In this document: positions 34,074 through 46,136 of the stretch, one piece after another | How positions within the stretch are numbered: the first letter of the stretch is position 1 | How the letters are laid out: the number at the start of each line of letters is the position of its first letter | Notes under the pieces: generated by a model | Told to the model about the DNA's origin: nothing | Seen by the model: only the letters and a program-made list of their open reading frames with translations | Database searches by the model: none | Source: Turritopsis dohrnii | Lineage: Eukaryota; Cnidaria; Hydrozoa; Anthoathecata; Oceaniidae | Reading direction: 5' to 3' | Assembly (NCBI GenBank): GCA_027922465.2 | Contig: BQMF02000002.1 | Span: 1,178,001-1,242,000 of the forward strand | Length of the DNA: 64,000 nt | Program-made: the position numbers and the translations under genes

Positions 34074-35832
34074 GGATTTCTGCGTAAGAAAGAAAGCCTT
34101 TACGATTGTCTTTGTTTTTTTTTCATCTTACTGTCCAAACCTAGTCATATTTGTTTCTCCAATTTGATTGGTTCATACAAAAGCCGTCTTAATGTTCATT
34201 GGTGCATAAAGCGCCACTATTTTGCAATTAAACGCCACTATTTTGACACGATCCGCCATCACTTGCATCCGAGGCACTAGAACATCGGCGATAAAGAAGA
34301 TCAGAGTAGAAGAAATTCGAATTTCCGAGTCGATTGCATATCATTAAAAACTATTTCGCAAGGGTGCTAAACAACTTTAATAGCGCTAGTTTATTGGCAT
34401 AAATTTCCGCCATGTGATCATCCGGGTATTTTTCGACTTCACATTTTGCACGCCGTTCGCATAATGGTAGAAGAAACCGAAGAAACCCACTTAGAGTTCC
34501 ACGTGTTGATTGATCAATATTGAACAGATTTAAAAGAAGATTTCAGGGAGAAAGGGTAGAAATTGATAACTATCTTACATTGATTCTACTGCGTTCATTC
34601 TTTTCTAAAAACAAGTTCTCAATGTTTTATAAAAACAGTGTGTGAAAAGGAATGCTTTTATTTTTTGGAAAATGTCTGGGATTCTTTAAAGCATTTTAAG
34701 CCTTTCTAAATACAAAAGATCGTTTCCTTCATGTGTGTGTGTTGTAGTGCTTTTTAAGCTCTGGATACATACAGCGCAGCTCAGTTTCCTCTTCAGCTCC
34801 AACAACATACAAGAATGTTTTACCTACCCTCTGCCTGTGCATCATTTTGTGTGATGTTTCTCTAGCTATTTTAGCTTATTTACTTGTATAGTTCTTGGCT
34901 GTATTATCAATGTCTTGAATTAGGAATGGGGACTTCCTATTTACGATAGCAAATTGAAACTTATATACCTTGATTGTCGGTAAATTCTAAATACTGGACA
35001 TCTTTTAACTCAAATTTCTGCTTTCAGTTATGTTTGCTAATTTTGGTAAGTTTAGGTCATAATTTTCATAATGCTAATCCTTGTTTACTTTTTATGTTTG
35101 GGAAGTCTTAGTAATTTGGAAGATTGACCGCGAATACGTAATCATTGTAATATCTGAAAGCATATAAATTTGATGTTATTTTGTTCACTAAGTTTATTGG
35201 GAGTTAATGTAGGTTTCGTATTGTGTCAGTTATCCTTTTATAATGCCATGGCGTGTATACGTAATTAAAAATTTAATGTTTTTCAAGTTTATGAATAAAT
35301 CTTTATAATCTTTTCATGAAATTTAATTCAGGTAATGCATGTTTCTAAATTAAAAAGATCATAATGACTTACTCAAATTAAAGCACAAATTTCTGTTTTC
35401 AGTTATGTATGTTGATTTTGTATGTATATGTAGATGTATTGTGTATCATTAAAATCTACGCTTTCCTTTTTGTGCTTGTGAATTAGGAATTTTGTTAGGA
35501 TGATAACATATAAAATTCATAACATTTACATTGACTTACATGCATACTCATTGTCTTATCTGAATTGATCACTGAATCCTTAATATCATTTCGTACCAAC
35601 AAAATAAAGAACATTACGTCATTCCGATATAATCAAGTTTTGTTTATTGGCATAAAGTTTTGCGTAGTGACAATTATGTTTTTTCCAGATTTTTGGGGAG
35701 TACATGATCAGAAATTTAATAAATATATATTGCGGATTAAACTTTTCTTAAATTTCAAGAATGTCATAGTCTTTCTTTTTTCATACTTCAGCTGATTTGG
35801 CAGAAATCCTTATGCCTGCAAGGGCATCTTGT
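34074..35832 (+). mobile_element. Helentron-like (HINE) element H1, complete copy
   Basis: The 5' end GGATTTCTGC (34074-34083) is inverted near, not at, the 3' end (GCAGAAATCC, 35800-35809). That is followed by a hairpin ATGCC-TGCAA-GGGCAT (35812-35827) and the terminus CTTGTT. Asymmetric terminal inverted repeats with a 3' hairpin beyond them, and insertion between Ts, are the described hallmarks of Helentron/Helitron2 non-autonomous elements. No Rep-helicase is present. The 3' end is identical in five other copies here. About 1.76 kb. An inverted copy (H2) begins 900 bp further on. Confidence 0.65.
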
Positions 35833-36735
35833 TCTTTTTTGTATCAAATGAGATAATAAAGTTATTTTTGTGAGTCTCTTTCATTGCCACTTCTTTGCAA
35901 CGTACACAGTTTAGAAAGTTTCATATAACTGCTATTGCTGCAAAAGTATGATTAGTACGGGAAGGAGGAAGAAGAAGGAGCTCAGGTGTGTTTTATTATG
36001 TTATTCACTCTTACTGCTACCGTGTAACTAGGTTACTCTACAAAGTCGGCAAAAACGTTAAGGGAGTCACTGCGACAAACAGTATTCTCATTCAAATAGT
36101 GTGACATTTTGAATGAATACACTCCGTCGTCATTTAACAAAATGTGGTCATCTGCACTTCACCTCCAAGGGAGTTAATACCGATTCAACACTAATTCTAA
36201 TGCTCATACAATCCTTCCAAAAATACGTTTCAAAAGCCTTGACATATCTTAACGGCAAAAAATACCTTGATTGATATGAGAGATAACGAGATCATCACAT
36301 CAAACCAACACATCACAGAACCTTGTTGCACATAAGGCATAGAAATCCCAACTACTCTTAACACGCATTCCTTTATTAAGGCAACACTGAAGCTTATCGA
36401 CAACGCAAGAACTACAGATTGGCTAAAACTGCCTTTCCGAAAATCAATTTCAAACAATAACTCTATACTTGCGTGAAATATTAGTGTATTTCCAAACAAT
36501 AACAATAACAATCGTTTCGATTTCAAATAAAGTACATAAAAAAGTATTACGAAATATATGGAAAAAAGTAGTAAATGCTTTACGCAATAAAATGTATATT
36601 CTTGTTTCGCATCTATCAATGAATTCATATAATATAAAAATGGAACATGAGAAATCCTTTAAAATTACTTTTATTGCCTAGCTACACTCCTTATATTTTA
36701 TAAGAAACTTTTCAGGGGTCAGCTTTTTAGAAAGA
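35833..36735. other. Spacer between inverted elements H1 and H2
   Basis: AT-rich, with a hydrophobic 132-codon minus-strand frame (36230-36628) that has no codon bias, domain or start context and is judged chance. It would be the loop of a large H1/H2 hairpin. Confidence 0.35.
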
Positions 36736-38425
36736 ACAAGATGCCCTTGCAGGCATAAGGATTTCAGCAAAATCAGCTGAAGCATGAAAATTGGAAGACA
36801 ATGAGGTAATTTATACGGTCAAACTTGCACCTTGTCTAATGTAAATCAATTGACCCCATTAGATTGACATTAGGCAAGTCGAAAGTTCGACCGCATAAAC
36901 TACTTTTAAGACATTCTTAAAATTTAAAAAAGGTTGACTCATTTCTACCATATATGTTTAATAAACTTCTAATCATGTACTCCCAAAAATCCGGAAAAAC
37001 ATAATTGTCACTATGCAAAATTTTATACCAATAAACAATAAATTTGATTATAGAATACCATGTTCTTTATTTTGTTGGTACCTAATGATACCCAGGACTC
37101 AGTGATTTCCTCAGATAAGACAATGAGTACGCATGTAATTCAACCTAAATAATATAAATTTATATATGAATTCTTTTTGTCTACTCTATCTTTCTAACCA
37201 GAATTCCTAAATCAGAAGCACAGAAAGGAAAACCTAGATTTTGATCATGCAAAATATATAACACATACAAAATCAATAAACATATAACTTTTTGCCATTT
37301 TTTTAATTTACAAAAATTACAAACAAAGCATTACCTGAATTAAACTTCATGAAAAGATTACGAAGATTTATAAAGAAACTTAAAAAAACATTACATTTTT
37401 AATTATGCACACACCCCAGGAAATCATTAAAGCATAGCTGGACACAATATGAAATTTACGTTAACTGCCAATAAACTTAATGAACAAAAGAACATTAAAT
37501 TTAAATAGATGCTGTAAGGATATCACAGTGATTGCGTAAGCCTTTCAATCTATACGGTCAGTCTTCCTAATTACGAAAAGACTTCGCAAACAAAAAAAAG
37601 TAAACGAAGATTTGGATTACGTAAATATGTGATCCAAATTAGCAAACATAACTGAAAGCAGTTAAAATTTACAGACAGTCAAGATAAGTTTCCTATTTGC
37701 TATCGTAAATAGGAAGTCTCCATTCCTAATTAAGGGCATTGATAATACAGCCAAGAACTATATACAAGTAAATAAGCTAAAATAGCTAGAGAAACATCAA
37801 ACATAAATGATGCACAGGCAGGCAGAGGGTAGACAAGACATTCTTGTATGTTGTTGGCGCTGAAGAGGAAACTCCAGCTGAGCTGTACGTATCCAGAGCT
37901 TAAAAAGCACTACAGCCAACACTTTGAAACAAACGATCTTGTGTATTTAGAAAGGCTTAATTTTTCAAAAAATAAAAGCATTCCTTTTCACACACTGTTT
38001 TTATAAAACATTGAGAACTTGTTTTTAGAAAAGAATGGACGCAGTAGAATCATTGTAAGATAATTATAAATTTCTACCCTTTCTTCTTTAAATCTTTTTT
38101 AAATCTGTTCAATATTGATCAATCAAACACGTGGAACTCTAAGTGGGTTTCTTCGGTTTCTTCTACCATTATGCGAACGGCGTGCAAAATGTGAAGTCGA
38201 AAAATACCCGGATGATCACATGGCGGAAATCATGCCAATAAACTAGCGCTATTAAAGTTAATTAGACCCCTTCGTAATAGTGGTGCTTTATGCACCAATG
38301 AATTTTGAGACGGCGGCTGTATGAACCAATGAACTTCGAGATTAAAAAAATCGCTAGGTTTTGGACAGTAAGAAAAAAAAGAACAGAGCCGGTTTAAAGG
38401 TATTTCTTGCTTTCGCAAGAAATCC
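36736..38425 (-). mobile_element. Helentron-like element H2, complete copy, inverted
   Basis: Same family as H1 in opposite orientation. The hairpin end aacaagatgcccttgcaggc is at the left and the 5' end, read inverted, is GGATTTCTTGCGAAAGC at 38425. Similarity to H1 runs through the whole body (words such as cgtggaactctaagtgggtt and ctgtattatcaatg). Together H1 and H2 form an inverted repeat of roughly 1.7 kb arms. Confidence 0.65.
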
Positions 38426-38462
38426 AATTAAAAGAATGAATGGATGCCGTAAAAGTGAGAGT

Positions 38463-39346
38463 ACAGATGGGACTTACTATTTACGTTAACAAATTGAAAC
38501 TCAAATTTCTGCTTTCAGAAATGTTTGCTAATTTTGGTAATTTTAGGTCATATGCTTCATAATTCTAATTTCTGTTTACTTTTTGTGTTTGGGAACTCTT
38601 GGTAATTATGAAGATTGACCGTACATACGTAATCACTGTGATATCTGAAAGCATATAAATTTGATGTTATTTTGTTCATAAAGTTTATTGGGAGTTAATT
38701 GTAAGTTTCGTATTGTGTCAGTTTTCCTTTCATAATGCCCTGGCGTGTATACGTAATTAAAAATTTAATGTTTTTTAAGTTTCTGAACAAGTCTTTATAA
38801 TCTTTTCATGAAATTTAGTTCAGGTAATGCATGTTTCTAAATTAAAAAGATGGCAATGACATATTGTTACTCAAATTAAAGCACAAATTTCGGTTTTCAG
38901 TTATGTACGTTGATTTTGTATGTATATATAGATGTATTTTGTATCATTAAAATCTATGCTTTCGTTTTTGTGCTTGTGAATTGGGAATCCTGTTAGGAAG
39001 ATTGACAAGACATATTGAATTCATAAATTCATAACATTTACATTGACTTACATGCATACTCATTGCCTTATCTGAATTGATCACTGAATTATTAATATCA
39101 TTTCGTACCAACAAAATAAAGAACATTAGGTCATTCAGATATAATCAAGTTTAAACAACATTTATTGCTATAAAGTTTTGCATAGTGACAATTATGTTTT
39201 TTCCAGATTATTGGGGAGTACATGATCAGGACTTTAATAAATATATATTGCGGAAATGATTAGACCTTTCTTAAACTTCATAGTCTTTCTTTTTTCATAC
39301 TTCAGCTGATTTTGCAGAAATCCTTATGCCTGCAAGGGCATCTTGT
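38463..39346 (+). mobile_element. Helentron-like element H3, 5'-truncated
   Basis: The 3' half of the H1 sequence (from ttactatttacg) in direct orientation, ending with the same hairpin and CTTGTT. It lies immediately after H2 and is directly followed by H4. Confidence 0.65.
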
Positions 39347-40647
39347 TTTTCTTACTGTCCAAACCTAGCGGTTTTTTGAAAATTCATGCGTGCGTTTACA
39401 TGAAACCAAAACGTCGTGCAACGCATGTCACCCAGCGAAGAAACCCTTTTAGATTTACAAGTTTCTTTGGACAATATTAAATGGATTTTTAAGAGCATAT
39501 ACATATTTTAAGATGAAAACAAAATCTATAGAAGAAACTTCGAATTTTTTTGAACTGTGATCATTCTTTTCTATAGAAGATTTCAACATTTTGTAAACAG
39601 AAGAGTGAAAAAGGTATACATTTGTTTTTTTTTTAGTGAAAACACAAAACATCTTCGTTTGTTTCATGTATGGGCTGTTATTCTTTTTAAGCTGTGGATA
39701 CTGAAGCTCAGCTTAGAGTCCTCCTCAGCTCCAACATAAAAAATGTGGGTCTACTGATGCTTTAATGTAATGTTTTAATGTTTGATGATAATTTTTTAAT
39801 GTTTTAATGTTTGATTTGTTTTTAAGTTATATATATTGTCAGTGTCCTTTATTACAAATGGCTTACAGTAGCGAATTCAAACTTCTTCCAATTGCCTGTA
39901 AACTCAATACACAGCAAATCATGTAACAACCTTTCCTTTCAGTTATATAAATATGTGTGTGTGGTGACTTAGAATGTTTAGAGCATGCACAGGTATATAT
40001 ATATTTTTTAAATGATCAAAATCTTTCTTTGATTTTTGTGTTTGCAATATTGGGTATTACGTTTGTAATTAAGAGGATTGATAGTACATATCAAATGTTT
40101 AAGGTTTATGATTTGCGTATGTAGTCACTGTGTGACATCTGAAAATATCAATATAAACGTAAGCTGATTTTGTACTCCCAAAAGAAGGGATGTTTTATGT
40201 CATTCAGATGTTATTAAGTTTATTGGTGGTGTATACGTATATGCAATGAAGTTTCGCATAGTGTCAATTACAGTTTTGCAATGCCTTTGGGTGCATATGA
40301 ATGTAATCAGAAATGTAATGTTATGTTGTAAAAATCATTTAACCTTTCTTAAACTTCCTACAGATTTTTTTTAAAACTGATCATGAATTTCAACTTTGGT
40401 GAAGAATGTAAGTGAATGTCATATTGTTAATCAAACTGAAATAGAAATTTCTGATATGTTTTGAGTTTATGAGTTATGATCATACTCATTAAGATATCTG
40501 AAAGGATCCATGTATCTTTTATATTATTTTGTATCAACAAACATGTTGTTCAGTTTATTGGCAGTCACATACATTATAATAAAGTTTCGCATTGTGTTAA
40601 TTATGGCTTCAAAATGTCCTGAGAAGCACGTAATTAGGAATGTAATA

Positions 40648-43367
40648 CAGTGTGTTTCGTAATGTTGGAAAAGGAAATTTTAAAGCTGTTTTTTTAAATG
40701 AATATACCGAATTTCAAAATAATTTTTAAACCGTTGGAAAGCCATTATGAAGTTCTTTCGGATAGTATGTTTTTGTGAAAAATGAAAAAGTGGTTTTTGA
40801 GAAAATAAGGAAAATGTCTTGGAAAAATGTAATTGCCCCGCAAGGGGCTCTGTAGCTTCACGACCTAGGCGAAGTGTTGGCAAATTTTCTCCTTTTTTTT
40901 TATTAAGACAATCCGTTTTCGGAAAGTCAGTTTCCATTTCGGAAGTTTCCATTTCGGATCATTTGTTTATTCAGAATAGATAATGACAGACCAGCACTTC
41001 ATGCTGAACAAAATGCATAAAAGGGTATTTTTAATATTATTTCATCAAATTCTTATTTTTTTATAACCTTTTACTACTTTTGGAAGTTATTTCGTGCAAC
41101 ACGTGAACCGATTTCGTTATGTTTTGTAGAAGTTGTACAAGAGCTTCGTAAGAAACTTTAAAGAAGAATTTTAAGAATGTTTTCTTGTTTATACCTAATG
41201 ATAATCGTTAGAAGACTTCTTAGAGAGGAAATGATTGTGTTTTTGGGAATTATGCTCGAGAAAAAAGAAAATGAAGGTTTCATAACAAGTAAAATTATCC
41301 TATGATGAAAAAACTTTCAGCATCATCAACACAACAAGATGCATTGGAGAAATATGTAATCAATACATGCACAAAATTTTCTAATTAATGCATGAAACGT
41401 GCTCAACTCAATCAAAAGAAAGTTTTATCGACTTATGAAAGAACTGACGCAAAACTTATAAAGAGAATGTTTTGTTGTTTTTTGCACATATTGACAACGC
41501 TACCTATATTAACTAAGAATATGTGCATAATGCTTGGTGATAGAGCATTGGTATTTATATCAACTGTCTTCAAAAGAGCACTGACATTTTGAAGATATCA
41601 AAAAAACGTAGACAACTGGAACTGCCAAAGAAGGACAAATTTCTAAAATTTGGAAATGAATTGAATGTAGACTGTGTCTACATACTGAAACATCGTGTGC
41701 AATACAATGCAAAGTTTTTTTCTGGCTACGAAAAGTGGATAAGCTATATATAGTAAATTGAAAAGTGGTTGCGATAAAGAGTGCGTTTACATGAGAGCCG
41801 TACTGAACTCAAACCGGTTTGAAATTTCAAGCCTCCAGTTACGAGTTTAGCTACGGGTTCTTATTTCAGTACTGTTCCTGGTCACACCTTCAGTGATGTT
41901 TACATGCTATTGACCGTACTAAAATTGTACCCGTGATGGTTTCAAACCTATTTCTCAAATATATATATATATAGGTTTGAAATTTCGATATGGCTTGGAA
42001 AGGTGTGAAAGTTTTCACATTTCATTGTTTTATCATAAAATGTGTTAACAAGCATGCCCATATTAATTAAATTTTGCTGATACATAATGAAATAAAAATG
42101 TAGAATGTGCTAAATTTATTCCATCGTGTATAGAAAATTTTTCTACCCGTATTGAAATCTCAAACCGTTCAGTATGGCTCTCGTGTAAAAACACACCCGT
42201 AGAGAGAGCTAGAAATTAGTAAATCTATTGTTTCGATTTTTACTCTATAAAACTCGCCAAGGCCGTATCGAAATTTCTCATGTAAACAGAAGGCCCAATT
42301 TCAAACAGCTTAAAATTTCAAACCGGTTTGAGTTCACTACGGCTCTCATGTAAACGCACTCTAAGTTAATTAAAGGTTTCATCTTTTTGTTCATAATGTA
42401 TTATTGACGAGCTTCAACTGGTGAAATGTATGTTTGCTGATTTTAGTAGATTTGTATATATATAATATTATATGCTTGTTACCACATTCGCAATTTGCTC
42501 CCAATTTGTGCCAATTTTTTAAAGAGTGCTCAAAGAAGAAATGGAAAGTGTTTCGAATTTTTCAGTCACTTTTTCTAATTTAGCCATAAATAGGCATATG
42601 ACTTCAATTTTTAGACATGTTTGACCTTATCATTTGGTTGTAATAGACCTGAATAGTGTTGAGGCATACAATTGTCGTCAATTTATTTTACCTTTTTTCA
42701 AGTGATATTGGTTCACTTCTACCAAATATTATATTTTAAACTTATTATGGCTGAAGAGGAAATTATTCAAGCCATGAGAGGCGTCTAGTTACTATTTAAA
42801 ACACACTGCAAACGTCAAAATCCTTTGTTAAATGAAACAAAAGAGCTCTATTGTCTAATCCATGGAAATTATGATTTTTTGGAGACTGAAGCTTGAGGCG
42901 GGGCATTTTAGCTTTAGCTACTAACTAGTTAAATTTTTAATGGTCGATTAAGATGTGAATGAAAAGAAAATATTTTTTGAAACAATGACAGCAATTTGGA
43001 AAACAATAAACAAATTTAAGCTGTGTGTTCACGAAAAACGTTAAACTTTTATGTTTTAAGATATCAACTTGGGGGTCTCAGCGCAAACATAAAATTAATA
43101 AAAAATTTGAATGGATTCAGTGTTTTGAAACAATAAACACGATGTAATTAAACTACGTGTTAATCGACCATTAAAAATTTAATTACATTTTTCGATGACA
43201 TTTTCCTTATTTTTTCAAAAACCACTTTTTCATTTTTCACAAAAACATACTAACCGAAAAAACTTCAAAATGGCTTTCCAACGGTTTAAAAATTATTTTG
43301 AAATTCGGTATATTCATTTAAAAAAACAACTTTAAAATTTTCATTTCCAACATTACGAAACACAGTG
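40648..43367. mobile_element. TA-flanked element E2 (sister of E1)
   Basis: Inverted ends of about 195 bp as in E1 (CAGTGTGTTTCGTAATGTTG at the left), TA duplicated on both sides (40646-40647, 43368-43369). The region 42936-43160 matches 4990-5235 of E1, inverted, and shows E1's site before the TTAA element landed. Carries a nested element (41779-42361) and GCCCCGC words at both inner borders (40834, 42897) that may mark another insertion. No transposase is recognised. Confidence 0.8.
41779..42361. mobile_element. Nested 583-bp inverted-repeat element in E2
   Basis: The left end gagtgcgtttacatgagagc and inverse gctctcatgtaaacgcactc at the right, with aaaccggtttga just inside both. Several internal sub-repeats of the end (gtatggctctcgtgtaaaaa at 42170). 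Target duplication unclear (possibly TAA). Non-coding. Confidence 0.7.
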
Positions 43368-43659
43368 TAGTAGAAATTATTCAACCATTCAATGATTCAA
43401 AATCATTCAAGTTTCAAGAATGCTATTATAGTATTTCATTTTTTTATATTTTCAGTTTTCAACTGGTTTTGCAGAAATCTTTCTGCCCGTAAGGGCATCT
43501 TGTTCCTTTTTTGAAAGGTCTTGCACTTTGAAGTAATTTTGTTTCTACTTGAAGGCCGACCTCAACTCAACAAGTTTTATTCGCGCAGACGAACAAACCA
43601 GCGTATGCACTCGCGTGAGTGGATATTGAAAGGTCTGCACACATTTATAAGATAATAAA

Positions 43660-43940
43660 CAAGAAGCCCTTACGGGCAGAAAGATTTCTGCAAAATCTGT
43701 TGAAGCTTGAAAAATGAAAAATGTTATGACATTTATGAAATTGGAAAAAAAATGTTACACGATCTAAGTGGGTTCGAACCACCGACTAGGTACTCGGTTA
43801 ACAGCCGAGTAACTAGCCAACTGCGCCACAGAACTACATGTATCTTAAAAGTAAAAACCGCTAGCTTTAGACAGTAACAAAAAAACGGAGGAAAAAAACC
43901 AAAGCCGGTTGTAATGTATTTCTTGCTTTTGCAAAAATCC
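43660..43940 (-). mobile_element. Mini Helentron-like element H5 with a tRNA-Asn-like core
   Basis: Only ~280 bp. The inverted 5' end (GGATTTTTGCAAAAGC, at 43940) and the 3' hairpin end aacaagaagcccttacgggc (left) match the large copies. Between them lies a tRNA-Asn-like sequence (43760-43837). Confidence 0.6.
43760..43837 (-). repeat. tRNA-Asn-like sequence
   Basis: On the minus strand: an A-box-like TGGCGCAGTTGG, an anticodon arm CTCGG-CTGTTAA-CCGAG with anticodon GTT (Asn), and a T arm GTGG-TTCGAAC-CCAC. The acceptor stem does not pair well and the D stem is weak, so it is a tRNA-derived repeat or pseudogene rather than a working tRNA. A related copy follows at 43990-44067. Confidence 0.75.
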
Positions 43941-43989
43941 AAAATCGAAATATTTTATGACATATTTAAAAATTCGAAAAAGACTTCAA

Positions 43990-44067
43990 AAGATCTACAT
44001 GGGGTCGAACCACCGACCCTTCGGTTAACAGTTGACAATACTAACCCACTGTGCCACGGAAGCCATG
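43990..44067 (-). repeat. Second, more degenerate tRNA-Asn-like sequence
   Basis: On the minus strand: CCGTGGCACAGTGGGTTAG, ...CTGTTAACC, GGTGGTTCGACCCC. The sequence beside it (atgacatatttaaaaattcg) matches that beside the first copy (43720-43745), so both come from the same repeat family. The 3' part is lost. Confidence 0.65.
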
Positions 44068-45101
44068 AACGTCAGTATAGATATAAACAAGAGGCAGATG
44101 GCGCAAAATGGTAGCAGCAAAAGTACTTCCCACAAGAATACTTTCGAAATTTTACTTAAAGTTCTTAAAGGTTTTGTTAACGTTATTTCTTGAAATATCT
44201 TACTGGTGGAAAACAGGCATAAACGATAATAATGTTTAAAATTACTAACTCGTGTAAATAGGGTCTAATTGTAACACACCAGCAATTTTATTTATTAGAG
44301 GACAAAAGAATTATGCATGCATGAGCTGTTTATAACGTACGTTTTTTTTATAAGAGCTTAAAAAAAAATTTGTTTCTTCGAAAAACACATGTATGTTTTG
44401 AATTATAATTTCTTGAAACCGAAAATGAATTCGAACAGATAACTTCCTTAGTTTTAACTCGATTTTTGAAAACCTGATGTTCAAAGACAGAACAGATAGC
44501 TAACAAACGTAGAAAGTAATAAGAAAGTCTGATCTGTGCTTTACTGACACGAAAAACATATCTATTTTCAAGTGCCAAAGTACATTGAATCAGTACCATA
44601 AGTAACTAAAAGTACCAGTTTTATGTAGACCTATTTGATTAATATCTATTCCTTCATCAATTAAGTGATAAAATATCAAAGAAAACATATTTTCTACCTT
44701 ACACAGTGTCTCTCAGCACATGCGCAGAACTACATTGTCGGTGACTTTATAAATAAATATGGCTACCCTGGTAGGTAAACAAGTTATGAGAGATAGCAGA
44801 AAATCAGACAATTTAGGATTAAATTCGATTAAAACAAGCTACAGCTTCAGCTACTTTAGCTTTGACCAGCTCCAAACGTAACTTCGCTAGCATTTTGTAT
44901 GTTGTTTTTAATTCGAGCTTAGAATTATGGAGAACTATGTCGTTTTTTTTGTTTATGTTTTTACTACATCTTCAGACATTTTGATGGTTAGTACTTATCT
45001 CAAATAGGCTCTTAATGATGGAGGTGATATTAGTACTTACGAAAATGAAATCGAAAGCGCGTGAGGCATCAGATTAAGCACGTGTTCAGAAAAGATGAAC
45101 G
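44068..45101. other. Non-coding stretch
   Basis: AT-rich. A short frame at 44758 (MATLVGKQVMRDSRKSDNLG) is open but unsupported. Nothing else. Confidence 0.3.
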
Positions 45102-45254
45102 ATGGATGCGAACGTATCAGTAGAAAACTTTCCTTTACGGTCTGATAAATGTAATGTTTGGTTTCATTTCTCATGTGCAGAAATACTTGAATCAACAAAA
45201 TTAGATGAAGATTTGGACTGGTATTGTTCTAAATGCAAGCACTTACAGATATAG
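45102..45254 (+). pseudogene. Half of a PHD-type zinc finger
   Basis: The 50-codon frame reads SDKCNVWFHFSCAEIL, then DEDLDWYCSKCKHLQI and stops (45252-45254). This is the second half of a PHD finger (C-x-x-W-x-H-x-x-C ... W-x-C-x-x-C). The first two zinc ligand pairs are missing upstream. PHD fingers occur in chromatin readers and also in several retrotransposon and DNA-transposon proteins. The surroundings (transposase relic at 45370-46136, mobile elements) favour a mobile-element origin. Confidence 0.55.
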
Positions 45255-45369
45255 AACATAGCACCAATGTTTATGTTAAGCTATATTAAAGAACACAAGT
45301 TGTATATAATGCTATAATGTCATCTAATGCTTTACTTAAGTATTGGAGGCCATGTGTTTACTAATGCTG

Positions 45370-46136
45370 AACAAACAGTTACTATATCATCAACTTGAGT
45401 AATCAGATTGATGGGAATTTCTCATGCAAGGATATTGAAATGTTTTCAGTTGATGTATCACTTGTTCGACAAGAATTCTCATACGTGCTATCTCACAGGT
45501 TTTTCTAACAGCTTTTGAAAACATTTGGCTCTGGCCACGCTTGCCAGGGGGAAATACCAGCTTTATACTACGAGTCTCACACTCTTGTTAAATATTAAAA
45601 CCCTTATCAGCCATTAGTTGACTGAATGGTTCCACTTAATCAAGATAATTAGTCTCACTAGTCAATGCTTTATCTGAAATAGATCCACAATAGGCTTTTG
45701 ATTTATATTATAGTGGAATTCGGAGCGACAGCAACTAAGATCTTGAGTGTGTTGTGGTGTTTGTAGTTTGACCAAGTTAATCTTTGATTGACAAGACCTT
45801 TGGGTGTTTCGATGGACAATTCTGTGGCATCAATAATAGAATGTAGATTACTCGCAGGTTTGAAATGTGATGGTCGTAGGTAGTTTCCTTTGAGGCCCCA
45901 TTCTTTTTGGCATGGTAACAAATACTCTCTTCAGTTTTGTTGAAGTTAGTTTTGGTCCCCTCCATCAAACAAATGGTGCAATGAAATTATGAAGTTTGTC
46001 AAAAAGCTTAATACTTTTAATTCCAGTATGAAACAAACAATCAGCTGAAGTTTGAAGCAGTTGGACATGCAATGGTTTTTCACATTTGCACTTTTTCAAT
46101 TTCTTTTGAAGTTCAGTGTTTTTTCTGCTTAATCTG
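45370..46136 (-). pseudogene. Decayed DDE_Tnp_4 (PIF/Harbinger or ISL2EU-type) transposase
   Basis: Reading the minus strand from 46136 downward, pieces in several frames follow the family order. First FHTGIKSIKLFDKLHNFIAP, then MPKRMGPQRKL. Next comes the first catalytic Asp region HSIIDATELSIETPKGLVNQ, the hallmark TWSNYKHHNT-type LTWSNYKHHNTLKILVAVA, then GSISDKALTSET, MADKGFNI, and finally PPGKRGQSQMF, IARMRILVEQVIHQLKTF. Both the IIDATE and MADKGF blocks carry catalytic aspartates, and the last block carries the catalytic Glu region. At least three frameshifts or stops make it dead. A THAP or helix-turn-helix N-terminus is not visible. The H7 element abuts its upstream end. Confidence 0.75.

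Larger units (their letters stand above)
39347..43504 (+). mobile_element. Helentron-like element H4, interrupted by element E2
   Basis: It starts inside the family 5' region (cttactgtccaaacctagcg), contains diverged body sequence (39740-40645), is split by the E2 element (40648-43367), and ends with tttgcagaaatctttctgcc, the hairpin TGCCC-GTAA-GGGCA and CTTGTT at 43504. Confidence 0.55.

Noticed and set aside
36230..36628. 132-codon hydrophobic frame between H1 and H2
   Set aside because: Leucine/isoleucine-rich composition expected from AT-rich DNA; no start context, domain or splice support.
43760..44067. Working tRNA-Asn genes
   Set aside because: Acceptor and D stems do not pair and both sit inside a repeat family, so they are annotated as tRNA-derived repeats.
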